Shown piece by piece: positions 7,533-14,666 of a stretch of 64,000 nucleotides of DNA. Where the stretch lies: positions 1,054,001 through 1,118,000 of the forward strand of contig NZ_CP066362.1 in the NCBI RefSeq assembly GCF_030323865.1, in the 5' to 3' direction. The stretch is from Pseudarthrobacter defluvii. GTDB lineage: Bacteria; Actinomycetota; Actinomycetes; Actinomycetales; Micrococcaceae. The position numbers and the translations under genes were made by a program. The notes beneath the pieces are model-generated. The model was not told where the DNA came from, did no database searches, and was given only the letters and a program-made list of their open reading frames with translations. Within the stretch, counting starts at the first letter, position 1. Every line of letters starts with the position of its first letter.

Positions 7533-8915
7533 TTAGCCGAGGCCGAGCTGGACGAAGACGAACCAGACGAGCAGCGGCACCACACCGATCATCGCGATGG
7601 CCCACAGCAGCAGGGCACGGAAGAACATCCGCTCGTCCTTGGGCTGGGCGCTCGCCATCAGCAGGGCCCCGCTGGTGGACATGGGGCTGACGTCAACCAC
7701 GGAGGAGCTGATGGCGATGGCCGTCACCACTCCCACGGGGGTGAGCAGCGGGTCCATGGCGATGGGCACGACCACCGGGCTGATGACACCGAGGGTTCCG
7801 GTGGTGGAGGCGAACGCTGACACGATGGCCACCACGTAGCTTGCGATCAGCGCCGCGAGGGAACTGTTGCCCAGGCCCGCGATGCCTTCCTGGAGCTCCT
7901 TCAGCGCACCCATCTTCTCCAACATGCCCACATAGGTGACGATGCCGGTGACCAGGATGATGGCCGACCACGGCATGCTTTCCACCGCCGGCTTCTGCAC
8001 GTTGGAGTCCAGGACGATCAGGACCGCCGCGATGACCAGCGAGGCGACTCCCACATCGAGTCCCAGGACGGTGGTGAGCACCAGCAGGGAAGCGATGCCC
8101 ACCAGCGTGAGGATACGCATGGGGGTTGCGGCCACCTTCACCGGGCCGGTTTTGGTTCCGGTGGAAACAATGGGCTGTGCCGGTGCGGTGAGGACGGCCG
8201 TTCCGGCGCCGCCGGGACCCGAAACACTGCCGCCTGAGGGGGCGTCAGCGCCGTCGTCGTTCTTCATGGCATTGCCGCCGTCCGCCTGACGCGCCTCCGC
8301 CTTGGCTGCCCGGCGCTTCATGATGGCCTGCACCAGGGCGTAGGCGATCACGGCCAGGATGGCGTTGAAGATAAAGCAGTACGCATAAAGCTTGAAGGAA
8401 TCGCCGGAAGCGCCGGCACCGTCCAGCATTTTGTTGCCCAGGACGCCGAAGGGGTTGACGGGAGAGAACGCGCCGGCGTTCGCGCCCTGGACGATGACCA
8501 GGCCCATGGCCAGGGTGCTGATGCCGAACCGCGCGCCCAGTGCCAGGCCCACCGGGGCGACGATGGCGATGGCGGCCGGCGTGAAGGCGCCGGCGGAAGC
8601 CAGGGCTGCGGTCAGCAGGAACATCAGGATGGGGACCAGGATTTTCCGGTCGCCGGCGAGCCGTTCCGCCCAGTATGCGAGCAGGTCGATGGTGCCGTTG
8701 ATCCGCACAATGGCGAAGAGCAGGGTGGCGCCCACCAGGATGAAGAACAGTCCGGCGGGGAATTGACCGATGACATCCTTGATGGACATCCCGGCGAGGA
8801 GGGTGCCCACGCCGAATGCGGCGACCGTGGCCAGCAGTCCGGCGTTGATCCTGGTGAAGGAGCCGACGGCGAAGGCCGCCACGAGCACCAGGAACGCGAT
8901 GAGTGAGAGCGACAT
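7533..8915 (-). CDS. MatC/SLC13-like dicarboxylate carrier
   Basis: A 460-residue membrane protein with about 12 hydrophobic segments. The N-terminal block (LSLIAFLVLVAAFAVGSF, then NAGLLATVAAFGVG and FPAGLFFILVGATLLFA) matches the MatC N-terminal family of dicarboxylate/malonate carriers. The C-terminal half carries GTLGVISPVVVPIA and ISSSVVDVSPMSTSGAL, typical of ion-transporter superfamily hairpin loops. A hydrophilic loop of about 60 residues (roughly 205-265, Gly/Ala/Pro rich) separates the halves. It lies 12 bases downstream of a maleate isomerase-like gene on the same strand, so maleate or a related C4 diacid is the likely cargo. Confidence 0.78.
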   Translation of the reverse strand: MSLSLIAFLVLVAAFAVGSFTRINAGLLATVAAFGVGTLLAGMSIKDVIGQFPAGLFFILVGATLLFAIVRINGTIDLLAYWAERLAGDRKILVPILMFLLTAALASAGAFTPAAIAIVAPVGLALGARFGISTLAMGLVIVQGANAGAFSPVNPFGVLGNKMLDGAGASGDSFKLYAYCFIFNAILAVIAYALVQAIMKRRAAKAEARQADGGNAMKNDDGADAPSGGSVSGPGGAGTAVLTAPAQPIVSTGTKTGPVKVAATPMRILTLVGIASLLVLTTVLGLDVGVASLVIAAVLIVLDSNVQKPAVESMPWSAIILVTGIVTYVGMLEKMGALKELQEGIAGLGNSSLAALIASYVVAIVSAFASTTGTLGVISPVVVPIAMDPLLTPVGVVTAIAISSSVVDVSPMSTSGALLMASAQPKDERMFFRALLLWAIAMIGVVPLLVWFVFVQLGLG

Positions 8916-8927
8916 GGTGCCCGCCGC

Positions 8928-9746
8928 CTACGCGTCCGCTGCGGCGATGACGCCGGCGCCGGACAGCAGGCTGCCCGCTCCGGTGATGGCCGGCTTGTGG
9001 CCCAGGGCCTTGAGGATCTCGTACGTGGTGGCCGTGGCCGCCGTGATGACCGGGAGTCCCAGCTCGTCCTCCACGGCCTGGACGGCCGCGAGTGACGGCA
9101 TCTGGACACAGGCAGAGAGGACGACGGCGTCCGCTCCTTCGCGCTGCAGGCTGCGGGCCAGCGCGGGCAGGTTCTGCGGGTCAAGGCAGCCGACTTCGAG
9201 GTTGTCCGCAACTTCGAGGCTGATGGCGTCCAGCACCGTGATGCCCGAGCCCTCGACGTAGTCCACCACCATCTTGGTCAGCGGCTTCATGTAGGGGGTG
9301 ATCATGGCGACCTTCCGGGCTCCGATTTCGTGCAGGGTCCGGACCAGGGCGCCGGCGCTGCTGGTGACCGGGGCCGGGTGTCCGTTGCCGGCGGCGGCGT
9401 CGGCGATGACCTTTTCGGAGCCCTCGTGGGCTTCGGGGCCCTGGGCCATGACGGCCACCAGGCAGGCGTAGGCGATGACGTCCACGTCGGCGTCTGAGAC
9501 CGCTTCGGCGCACTGGGCTGCCTTGCCCACCATGGCCAGCAGTTCTTCCCTCGTGACCTTCTTCATGCCGGCGCGGGCGGAGTGGAAGGTGTACTTGTGG
9601 CCGGTGGCCTCGGCCTGGCGCCGGAACAGTTCCGGCAGCTCGGTCTCCATGGTGGTGTTGGAGCTGGGGACGATCAGTCCCACCCGGCTCATCCCGGGGC
9701 GCTTGGGCTCGGGGGCTGTTTCACACGTGATTGCGGGGGTGCTCAT
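8928..9746 (-). CDS. Maleate cis-trans isomerase (Asp/Glu racemase superfamily)
   Basis: A 272-residue enzyme predicted to isomerise maleate to fumarate. The segment VGLIVPSSNTTMETELPEL (residues 22-40) is the substrate-binding signature of maleate isomerases and arylmalonate decarboxylase relatives. Two cysteines sit where the family has its catalytic pair: C95 in YACLVA and C213 in SACVQMPSL. It is the first gene of a two-gene operon with the MatC-like carrier and diverges from an IclR regulator. Alternatives in the same superfamily (arylmalonate decarboxylase, hydantoin racemase) fit less well, because both cysteines are present and the N-terminal motif is maleate-type. Confidence 0.82.
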   Translation of the reverse strand: MSTPAITCETAPEPKRPGMSRVGLIVPSSNTTMETELPELFRRQAEATGHKYTFHSARAGMKKVTREELLAMVGKAAQCAEAVSDADVDVIAYACLVAVMAQGPEAHEGSEKVIADAAAGNGHPAPVTSSAGALVRTLHEIGARKVAMITPYMKPLTKMVVDYVEGSGITVLDAISLEVADNLEVGCLDPQNLPALARSLQREGADAVVLSACVQMPSLAAVQAVEDELGLPVITAATATTYEILKALGHKPAITGAGSLLSGAGVIAAADA

Positions 9747-9785
9747 GGATTCTCCACGTCGTTGTGTTGGGGATTTGCGAGTAAA

Positions 9786-9818
9786 CCCATAGAGTGGGTT
9801 CTAATCCCATGATGTGGG
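9786..9818. promoter_or_regulatory. Two phased operator-like palindromes for the IclR regulator
   Basis: CCCATAGAGTGGG (9786..9798) and CCCATGATGTGGG (9806..9818) are inverted repeats of CCCA with 5-base centres, exactly 20 bases apart, so they lie on the same helix face. They sit between the divergent maleate isomerase and IclR genes, where an IclR dimer pair would bind. A weaker CCC-TGAT-GGG follows at 9822..9831. Confidence 0.6.
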
Positions 9819-9915
9819 TCACCCTGATGGGATGTCAAATGGATCACATGCTGGGGCGGCTCCCTGCTCACTAAGCTGGAGGCTGGCAGAAACAGAGTGA
9901 AAGGGTGTTCGGACA

Positions 9916-10701
9916 GTGGCGAAGGAACCGGGAGCTGGGGCCTCGCCCCTGTTGGTCCTGCACAAGGTGGCGGAGATTCTGGACTGCTTTTCCGTGGAGG
10001 AGCCCGAGCCGACGCTGCAGCAGATCATCCGCAAAACCGGGCTGCCGTCCAGCACCTGCCAGCGGTTGGTCCAGAACATGCTCCGTGAGGGGTTCCTGGA
10101 CCGCGACGGCGACCGGTACCGGATCGGCATTGGCCTGGTCCGCTGGGCTACCCCCGGGACGTTCGGGCTGGACGTGGTCCGGCTGGTGAAGCCGGTCCTG
10201 CAGCAGTTGCGCGACGAAACCGGCGAAACTGCCTGCCTGTACGTCCGGGACGGGGCGTTCCGGACCATCGTTGCCGTGGCCGAGACGCGGCACGTGGTGA
10301 TGCGGCCGTTCATGGTGGGCATGGTCATGCCGCTGCACGCCGGCGCCCCCGGCAAGATTTTCCTGGCATTCGACCCCGGAGCCTGGGACGCCTTGGACCA
10401 GCAGGGGCTCGAGGGCTTTACGGCCGATACGCCAGTGTCCCTGGAGACGCTCAGGCAGCAGGCGGCCGTTGCACGCGAGCAGGGTTTCTTTGCGGCCTTC
10501 GGGGAACGCAACCAGGACGTGGGCTCCATCAGCGCGCCCGTTTTCGACCATACTGGACGACTTGCATGCGCCGTGGGCCTGGGGTTCCCTACCCAGCGGA
10601 TCGGGCCTGCCGACGTTGAACGGCTGGGGCCGGTGGTGGCTCGAGCGGGACTGGAAGCCAGCCGTGCATTGGGGTACGACAGCAGTCAAGCCGCCGGGTG
10701 A
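9916..10701 (+). CDS. IclR-family transcriptional regulator
   Basis: A 261-residue regulator. The N-terminal winged helix (LLVLHKVAEILDCF, PTLQQIIRKTGLPSSTCQRLVQNML, residues about 12-60) is followed by an IclR effector domain with HAGAPGKIFLAF and GERNQDVGSISAPVFD. It diverges from the maleate isomerase/MatC operon and presumably controls it through the paired palindromes at 9786..9818. The start is a GTG. It converges with the GntR/UTRA gene, the two stops being only 4 bases apart. Confidence 0.88.
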   Translation: MAKEPGAGASPLLVLHKVAEILDCFSVEEPEPTLQQIIRKTGLPSSTCQRLVQNMLREGFLDRDGDRYRIGIGLVRWATPGTFGLDVVRLVKPVLQQLRDETGETACLYVRDGAFRTIVAVAETRHVVMRPFMVGMVMPLHAGAPGKIFLAFDPGAWDALDQQGLEGFTADTPVSLETLRQQAAVAREQGFFAAFGERNQDVGSISAPVFDHTGRLACAVGLGFPTQRIGPADVERLGPVVARAGLEASRALGYDSSQAAG

Positions 10702-10705
10702 CCGG

Positions 10706-11488
10706 CTAGGACTGGAACTGCTGCATCACCGAGAGGTGCCCGGCCCGGGCCGAAACCAGGCACTTGGCCAGGTAGAAGGGCCGGTTGGCGTTCCGGACGT
10801 ACTGCGTCAGGACCAGCACCGGGTCCGACGGGCGTAGATCCAGCAGCTTCGCCCCGCTGGGGCCCACCTGGCTAAGGCTGATCTGGCACTCGCCCGGCCC
10901 GGCCAGCCTGCCCAGCTGCTTGGTGAGCACGGCAAGCAGGGTGGCGCCGCCGTCGCCCTCTATGTCAAGGGGCGCGGCGGCACCCTTGCCGACGCTGACC
11001 GGCTGGGCGGTGACGTTTTCCTGCAGGTGGGCGATGGCCTCGCCGTCTCGGATCAGGACGGATTCCCAGAGCCAGCAGTCGGTGCCGGGCTCGACGCCGA
11101 TGCCGGGGGCGACGAATTCGGAGGCCGCCTGCCGGACCACCTGGATGCGCTTGACCTCCACCTGCTGGCCGGGGCTGGCGAGGGCGTCCTCGAACGGCTG
11201 GATCCGTTCCATGCCGATGCGGGGGAGCGTGTCCGAGACGAAGCGTCCGACGCCGCGCCTGGCTCTGATGAGGCCGTCTTCCTCGAGCAGCATGAGGGCT
11301 TCGCGGACCACGGTGCGGCTGACCTTCATGTCCGTGCCGAGTTCGGTTTCGGTGGGGATCATGGAGCCGGGCGTGAGGAGGCCGTTGCGGATGGCTTCGG
11401 CGATCCGCGAGTAGACGGTGACGCGCAGGGGAGCGCCGGGCTGGGCGGCCACCGGCTGGGACAGGAACCGGACGGCGTCCTGGTGCAC
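10706..11488 (-). CDS. GntR-family regulator, HutC/UTRA type
   Basis: A 260-residue regulator with an N-terminal GntR winged helix (VYSRIAEAIRNGLLTPGSMIPTE, then VSRTVVREALMLLEEDGLI) and a C-terminal UTRA ligand domain ending PFYLAKCLVSARAGHLSV. The frame is open further upstream, but the GTG at 11488 is preferred: a GCGAGG ribosome binding site lies 6 bases before it and the longer N-terminus is compositionally shadow-like. UTRA regulators sense small sugars, histidine derivatives or amino sugars; the target here is not evident because it is flanked by two other regulators. Confidence 0.83.
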   Translation of the reverse strand: MHQDAVRFLSQPVAAQPGAPLRVTVYSRIAEAIRNGLLTPGSMIPTETELGTDMKVSRTVVREALMLLEEDGLIRARRGVGRFVSDTLPRIGMERIQPFEDALASPGQQVEVKRIQVVRQAASEFVAPGIGVEPGTDCWLWESVLIRDGEAIAHLQENVTAQPVSVGKGAAAPLDIEGDGGATLLAVLTKQLGRLAGPGECQISLSQVGPSGAKLLDLRPSDPVLVLTQYVRNANRPFYLAKCLVSARAGHLSVMQQFQS

Positions 11489-11606
11489 GTTTAGCCTCGC
11501 TTTTGGTTGGTTTCTTCTGGGATTCCAGCCTACTTCAGCGTCTGATGCGTTTGTTGGACAAGCGGCGTCCGCCGGTCTTAGCGCTGCTGGTACCAGTGCG
11601 TGTGGA

Positions 11607-11640
11607 GGACGACGGCGGGAGGCGGGCGCCGCCGTCGTCC
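11607..11640. terminator. GACGGCGG-family terminator after the LacI gene
   Basis: Perfect 11-base arms GGACGACGGCG and CGCCGTCGTCC around a 12-base loop, just beyond the LacI stop codon. One member of the dispersed hairpin family described in the findings. Confidence 0.65.
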
Positions 11641-11645
11641 CCCTC

Positions 11646-12719
11646 CTACTTGGGGGAGGTGGCCTGGCGGGCGCTGTCGCGGACAACAAGGGTGGGCGCG
11701 ATCGGGGTGCGGTCCACCTCCCGCCCTTCCATGGCACCAAGGAGCACTTCCATGCTCATGAGCGCTAACGCCGTGAAGTCCTGGCGAACAGTGGTCAGGG
11801 GAGGCAGGAAATAGTCTGAACCTTCGATGTCGTCGAAGCCAACCACGCTCACGTCGTCCGGGACCCTGATCCCATTTTCCGCGAAGGCACGTATCAGCCC
11901 GAGAGCCGTGTGGTCGCTGGCGGCGAAGATCGCCTGGGGCACCTTCTGTTCCCGCACGAGCTGGAGCGCGGTCTCGTAGGCCCACCGGGGGCTCCAATCG
12001 CCTTCGAGGCACAGCCCTGGTGTAAGCCCGGCGTCGCGCAGCGCGGCTTCCCACCCGCGTTTGCGAACCCGGCCGTCGAACCAGTCCATGGAGCCGGCGA
12101 AGTGCGCGATGTCGGTGTGGCCGAGGTCTATCAGGTGCTGGGTGGCCAGCCGTGCACCCAACTCCTGGTTCTCTGAGTATGAGAAGACGTTGGGAGTCGA
12201 TGATGCTCCTGCCGCGATCATCTCCACCGGTACGCGGCACGAGGCATTCCATACGGCTGCCGCCATCTCCACCACGGGGGCGATGACGATGATTCCCCCC
12301 ACGCCGGTATCGTCCAGGGTGTCCAGGGCGGCCTGGACCGACTCTCCGTAGGGCCGCTCAACGCTGATGACGGTTGTGGCGTAACCCTTCCTGCGTGCAA
12401 TGTTCTCGAGGGCCATGAGCGTCCCCACCGGGCCGAACCGCGGGGAGCCGTCGGAAAGTATGCCTATGGAGGTGGACCGGCTGGTGACGAGCGCCGTGGC
12501 TGCCCGGTTCCTGCGGTACCCGATGTCTTTGATTACCTGAAGAACCCGTTGCCGCGTTGCCGCACTCACGTCCGGTGCGTCGTTGAGGACCCGCGAGACT
12601 GTGCCGAAGGAGACGCCGGCCATGCTCGCCACGTCGTTGATGGTGGGCTTCCGGCGCCGTGGGGCTTCCGGTATTCTCCCGTTCGCCTCACGGGGAACAG
12701 TTGTGCCTGCCATGCCCAC
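11646..12719 (-). CDS. LacI-family repressor of the levoglucosan operon
   Basis: A 357-residue repressor. The helix-turn-helix is at residues about 26-50 (TINDVASMAGVSFGTVSRVLN) with a hinge helix after it. A periplasmic-binding-protein-like ligand domain follows, with AIFAASDHTALGLIRAFAENGIRVPDDVSVVGFDD near the C-terminus. It diverges from the operon starting at 12925. Three copies of the classic LacI-type palindrome CGTAAACGTTTACG lie between them, so it almost certainly represses that operon and is released by levoglucosan or a derivative. The inducer is inferred from the target genes. Confidence 0.9.
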   Translation of the reverse strand: MGMAGTTVPREANGRIPEAPRRRKPTINDVASMAGVSFGTVSRVLNDAPDVSAATRQRVLQVIKDIGYRRNRAATALVTSRSTSIGILSDGSPRFGPVGTLMALENIARRKGYATTVISVERPYGESVQAALDTLDDTGVGGIIVIAPVVEMAAAVWNASCRVPVEMIAAGASSTPNVFSYSENQELGARLATQHLIDLGHTDIAHFAGSMDWFDGRVRKRGWEAALRDAGLTPGLCLEGDWSPRWAYETALQLVREQKVPQAIFAASDHTALGLIRAFAENGIRVPDDVSVVGFDDIEGSDYFLPPLTTVRQDFTALALMSMEVLLGAMEGREVDRTPIAPTLVVRDSARQATSPK

Positions 12720-12820
12720 TCCTGTCTTGCACGTTGGTCCGAACCTCTCGCGTTCCGTGCCTTTCGATCTTACGTCGGACCGTACTCCCGCATCCGTTGG
12801 AATAACTGTCTATGTGACCG

Positions 12821-12850
12821 TTGACACGTAACACCGTAAACGTTTACGAT
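12821..12850 (+). promoter_or_regulatory. Promoter of the levoglucosan operon
   Basis: TTGACA (12821..12826) is a perfect -35 box. TACGAT at 12845..12850, 18 bases on, is the best -10 candidate and lies inside the first LacI operator, so bound repressor would block RNA polymerase directly. Confidence 0.5.
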
Positions 12851-12891
12851 GATGTCCGTAAACGTTTACGAATGCTTCGTGAACGTTTACG
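12835..12891. promoter_or_regulatory. Three tandem LacI-type operators
   Basis: CGTAAACGTTTACG occurs perfectly at 12835..12848 and 12857..12870, and with one change (CGTGAACGTTTACG) at 12878..12891. Centres are 22 and 21 bases apart, about two helical turns. The set spans the -10 region and 5' leader of the operon divergent from the LacI gene. Confidence 0.85.
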
Positions 12892-12924
12892 CAGCCACGC
12901 ATTTCAATGAAGAAAGGGAGCGCG

Positions 12925-13407
12925 ATGCCCGAGACGATCGTCCACGCACTCGCGCTCGATCCGAACGCCGGACTTCGGGATGTCGACCAAACCCAATGGG
13001 CAAATCTCGAAGTGCTCCTGAAGGATGCGGCGCCCGGCGATCTGGCAGCTGCTGTCCGCACCTTTGTCTCCGCCGGCTCTTCGGCAGTCGTCGGAGTCTT
13101 CGATGAGGATCGCCTTTGGGCAAGCCTGGTGGTCTCCGTCGACAACTCGGGCAAACCCGCGTCCGCGTCCACCATTCCCGGCCCGGTCCGGGAAGCGGGC
13201 GAAGACATGACGAAGGCGGCCAACGAAGCCGTGAAGTGGGTTCAAGCCCACCACGGACCGTGTTCCCTGGGCTTCTTCGTCGACAAAATACACGCAGAGG
13301 CGCTGCTGGCAGCTTCAGACAAGGCCACTGCCATCCGCACAGCCTCGGCCTCGGGCGGGCTCGTCCTGTCCCCGGTTCCGCCGGCCCTGGCTATAGCCCT
13401 CGCCTGA
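12925..13407 (+). CDS. Unknown small protein, first gene of the levoglucosan operon
   Basis: A 160-residue protein I do not recognise. It has no signal peptide or membrane helix; the middle contains SAGSSAVVGVFDEDRLWASLVVSVD, suggesting an alpha/beta fold, and the C-terminus ends in a hydrophobic PVPPALAIALA tail. The ATG at 12925 is chosen because AAAGGGAG lies 4 bases upstream; the frame also has an ATG at 12907. It directly follows the three LacI operators and precedes the sugar-binding lipoprotein by 45 bases, so it is under the same control. A role in levoglucosan uptake or turnover is plausible but unsupported by any motif. Confidence 0.75.
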   Translation: MPETIVHALALDPNAGLRDVDQTQWANLEVLLKDAAPGDLAAAVRTFVSAGSSAVVGVFDEDRLWASLVVSVDNSGKPASASTIPGPVREAGEDMTKAANEAVKWVQAHHGPCSLGFFVDKIHAEALLAASDKATAIRTASASGGLVLSPVPPALAIALA

Positions 13408-13452
13408 ACCATCCCAGGCATCCACCCCACCCACCCTAAGCACTGGAGAACA

Positions 13453-14613
13453 ATGATGATCCGCAGGCTTCCCCTCGTGGCCCTTGCCGCAGTCCTGTCC
13501 CTTTCCGTCGCTTCCTGCAGCAGTTCGACCACGGCCACGTCCAATGCTCCCGACGCCGGTGTGTCCAGCAAGGCCCAGCAGGCCCTTGACCAGATCAAGG
13601 GACAGGTCCTGAGCAAGGGGCCCAACGGCGAGACGCCCTCGCCGGCGTCCGCAGCAGACCTCACTCCGGACGAGATCCAAAAGGTCAAGGCGCTCAACGC
13701 CAAGGCAGCCATTGTGATGCACTACGGCGGCAACGACTGGGCCAACGCCCAGATCAACGGCCTAAAGTCCGAGTTCGAAAAGCTCGGCATCAAAGTCATC
13801 GCCACCACCGACGCGAACTTCAAGCCGGACAAGCAGGTCTCGGACATCGAGACGGTCATGTCGCAGAACCCGAACGTCATCGTCTCGATCCCCACGGATC
13901 CCGTGGCTACGGCCTCCGCCTACAAGAAAGCCGCGGCTGCCGGCACCAAGCTCGTCTTCATGGACAACGTCCCCCAGGGACTGACCGCCGGCCAGGACTA
14001 TGTCTCTGTTGTTTCTGCCGACAACTACGGCAACGGCGTCGTCTCCGCCCACCAAATGGCTAAGGCGCTCGGTGGCAAGGGGAAGATCGGGCTTGTCTTC
14101 CACCAGGCCGACTTCTTCGTGACCAAGCAGCGCTACCAGGGATTCAAGGAAACGATTACGAAGGAATACCCGGACATCAAGATCGTCGAGGAAAAGGGAA
14201 TCGCCGGCCCTGACTTCGCTGGAGATGCCCAGGCAGCTGCGAACGCCATGCTCAGCAAGTACGCCGACCTGTCCGGAATCTGGGCGGTCTGGGACGTTCC
14301 TGCAGAAGGTGTCATGGCTGCCGCCCGGGCCGCCGGCCGGCCTGACCTGAAGATTGCCACGGAAGACCTTGGCAAGAACGTGGCCATTGCCCTTGCCAAG
14401 GACGAACTCGTCGTCGGCCTTGGAGCGCAGGTTCCGTTCGACCAGGGTGTCACGGAAGCCCGGCTGGCCGCCGGAGCGCTCATCGGCAAGAAAGCACCCG
14501 CTTATGTGGCGCTGAGCGCCCTTCCGGTTGACCACTCCAACGTCCTGGATGCGTGGAAGCAGGTCTACCACGAGGACGCCCCGAAGGACATCCAGGACTC
14601 CTACAAGAAGTAG
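13453..14613 (+). CDS. Sugar ABC transporter substrate-binding lipoprotein (RbsB type)
   Basis: A 386-residue extracellular sugar-binding protein of the ribose-type cluster. A signal peptide of about 21 residues ends in the lipobox SVASC, so C22 would be lipidated and anchor the protein outside the membrane. The ligand domain begins near residue 78 (KAAIVMHYGGNDWANAQINGLKSEF) and contains DPVATASAYKKAAAAG and IWAVWDVPAEGVMAAARAAG, normal for type I periplasmic-binding folds. Followed by ATPase and permease genes, it is the specificity component of the importer, probably for levoglucosan given the downstream enzymes. Confidence 0.9.
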   Translation: MMIRRLPLVALAAVLSLSVASCSSSTTATSNAPDAGVSSKAQQALDQIKGQVLSKGPNGETPSPASAADLTPDEIQKVKALNAKAAIVMHYGGNDWANAQINGLKSEFEKLGIKVIATTDANFKPDKQVSDIETVMSQNPNVIVSIPTDPVATASAYKKAAAAGTKLVFMDNVPQGLTAGQDYVSVVSADNYGNGVVSAHQMAKALGGKGKIGLVFHQADFFVTKQRYQGFKETITKEYPDIKIVEEKGIAGPDFAGDAQAAANAMLSKYADLSGIWAVWDVPAEGVMAAARAAGRPDLKIATEDLGKNVAIALAKDELVVGLGAQVPFDQGVTEARLAAGALIGKKAPAYVALSALPVDHSNVLDAWKQVYHEDAPKDIQDSYKK

Positions 14614-14624
14614 GCAAGAACCGG

Positions 14625-14650
14625 CGGTGCGGGGGTCCGCCCCCGCACCG
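14625..14650 (+). terminator. Intercistronic hairpin after the binding-protein gene
   Basis: Perfect 11-base arms CGGTGCGGGGG and CCCCCGCACCG with a TCCG loop, 12 bases after the stop. No T-run follows. In binding-protein-first ABC operons such a hairpin usually stabilises the upstream mRNA or attenuates the downstream genes. Confidence 0.6.
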
Positions 14651-14666
14651 CGCCGAAAGGGCAACG

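Noticed and set aside
12835..12891. Start of a CRISPR array
   Set aside because: Three 14-base repeats with 8-base gaps are palindromic LacI-type operators; repeats and spacers are far too short for CRISPR.
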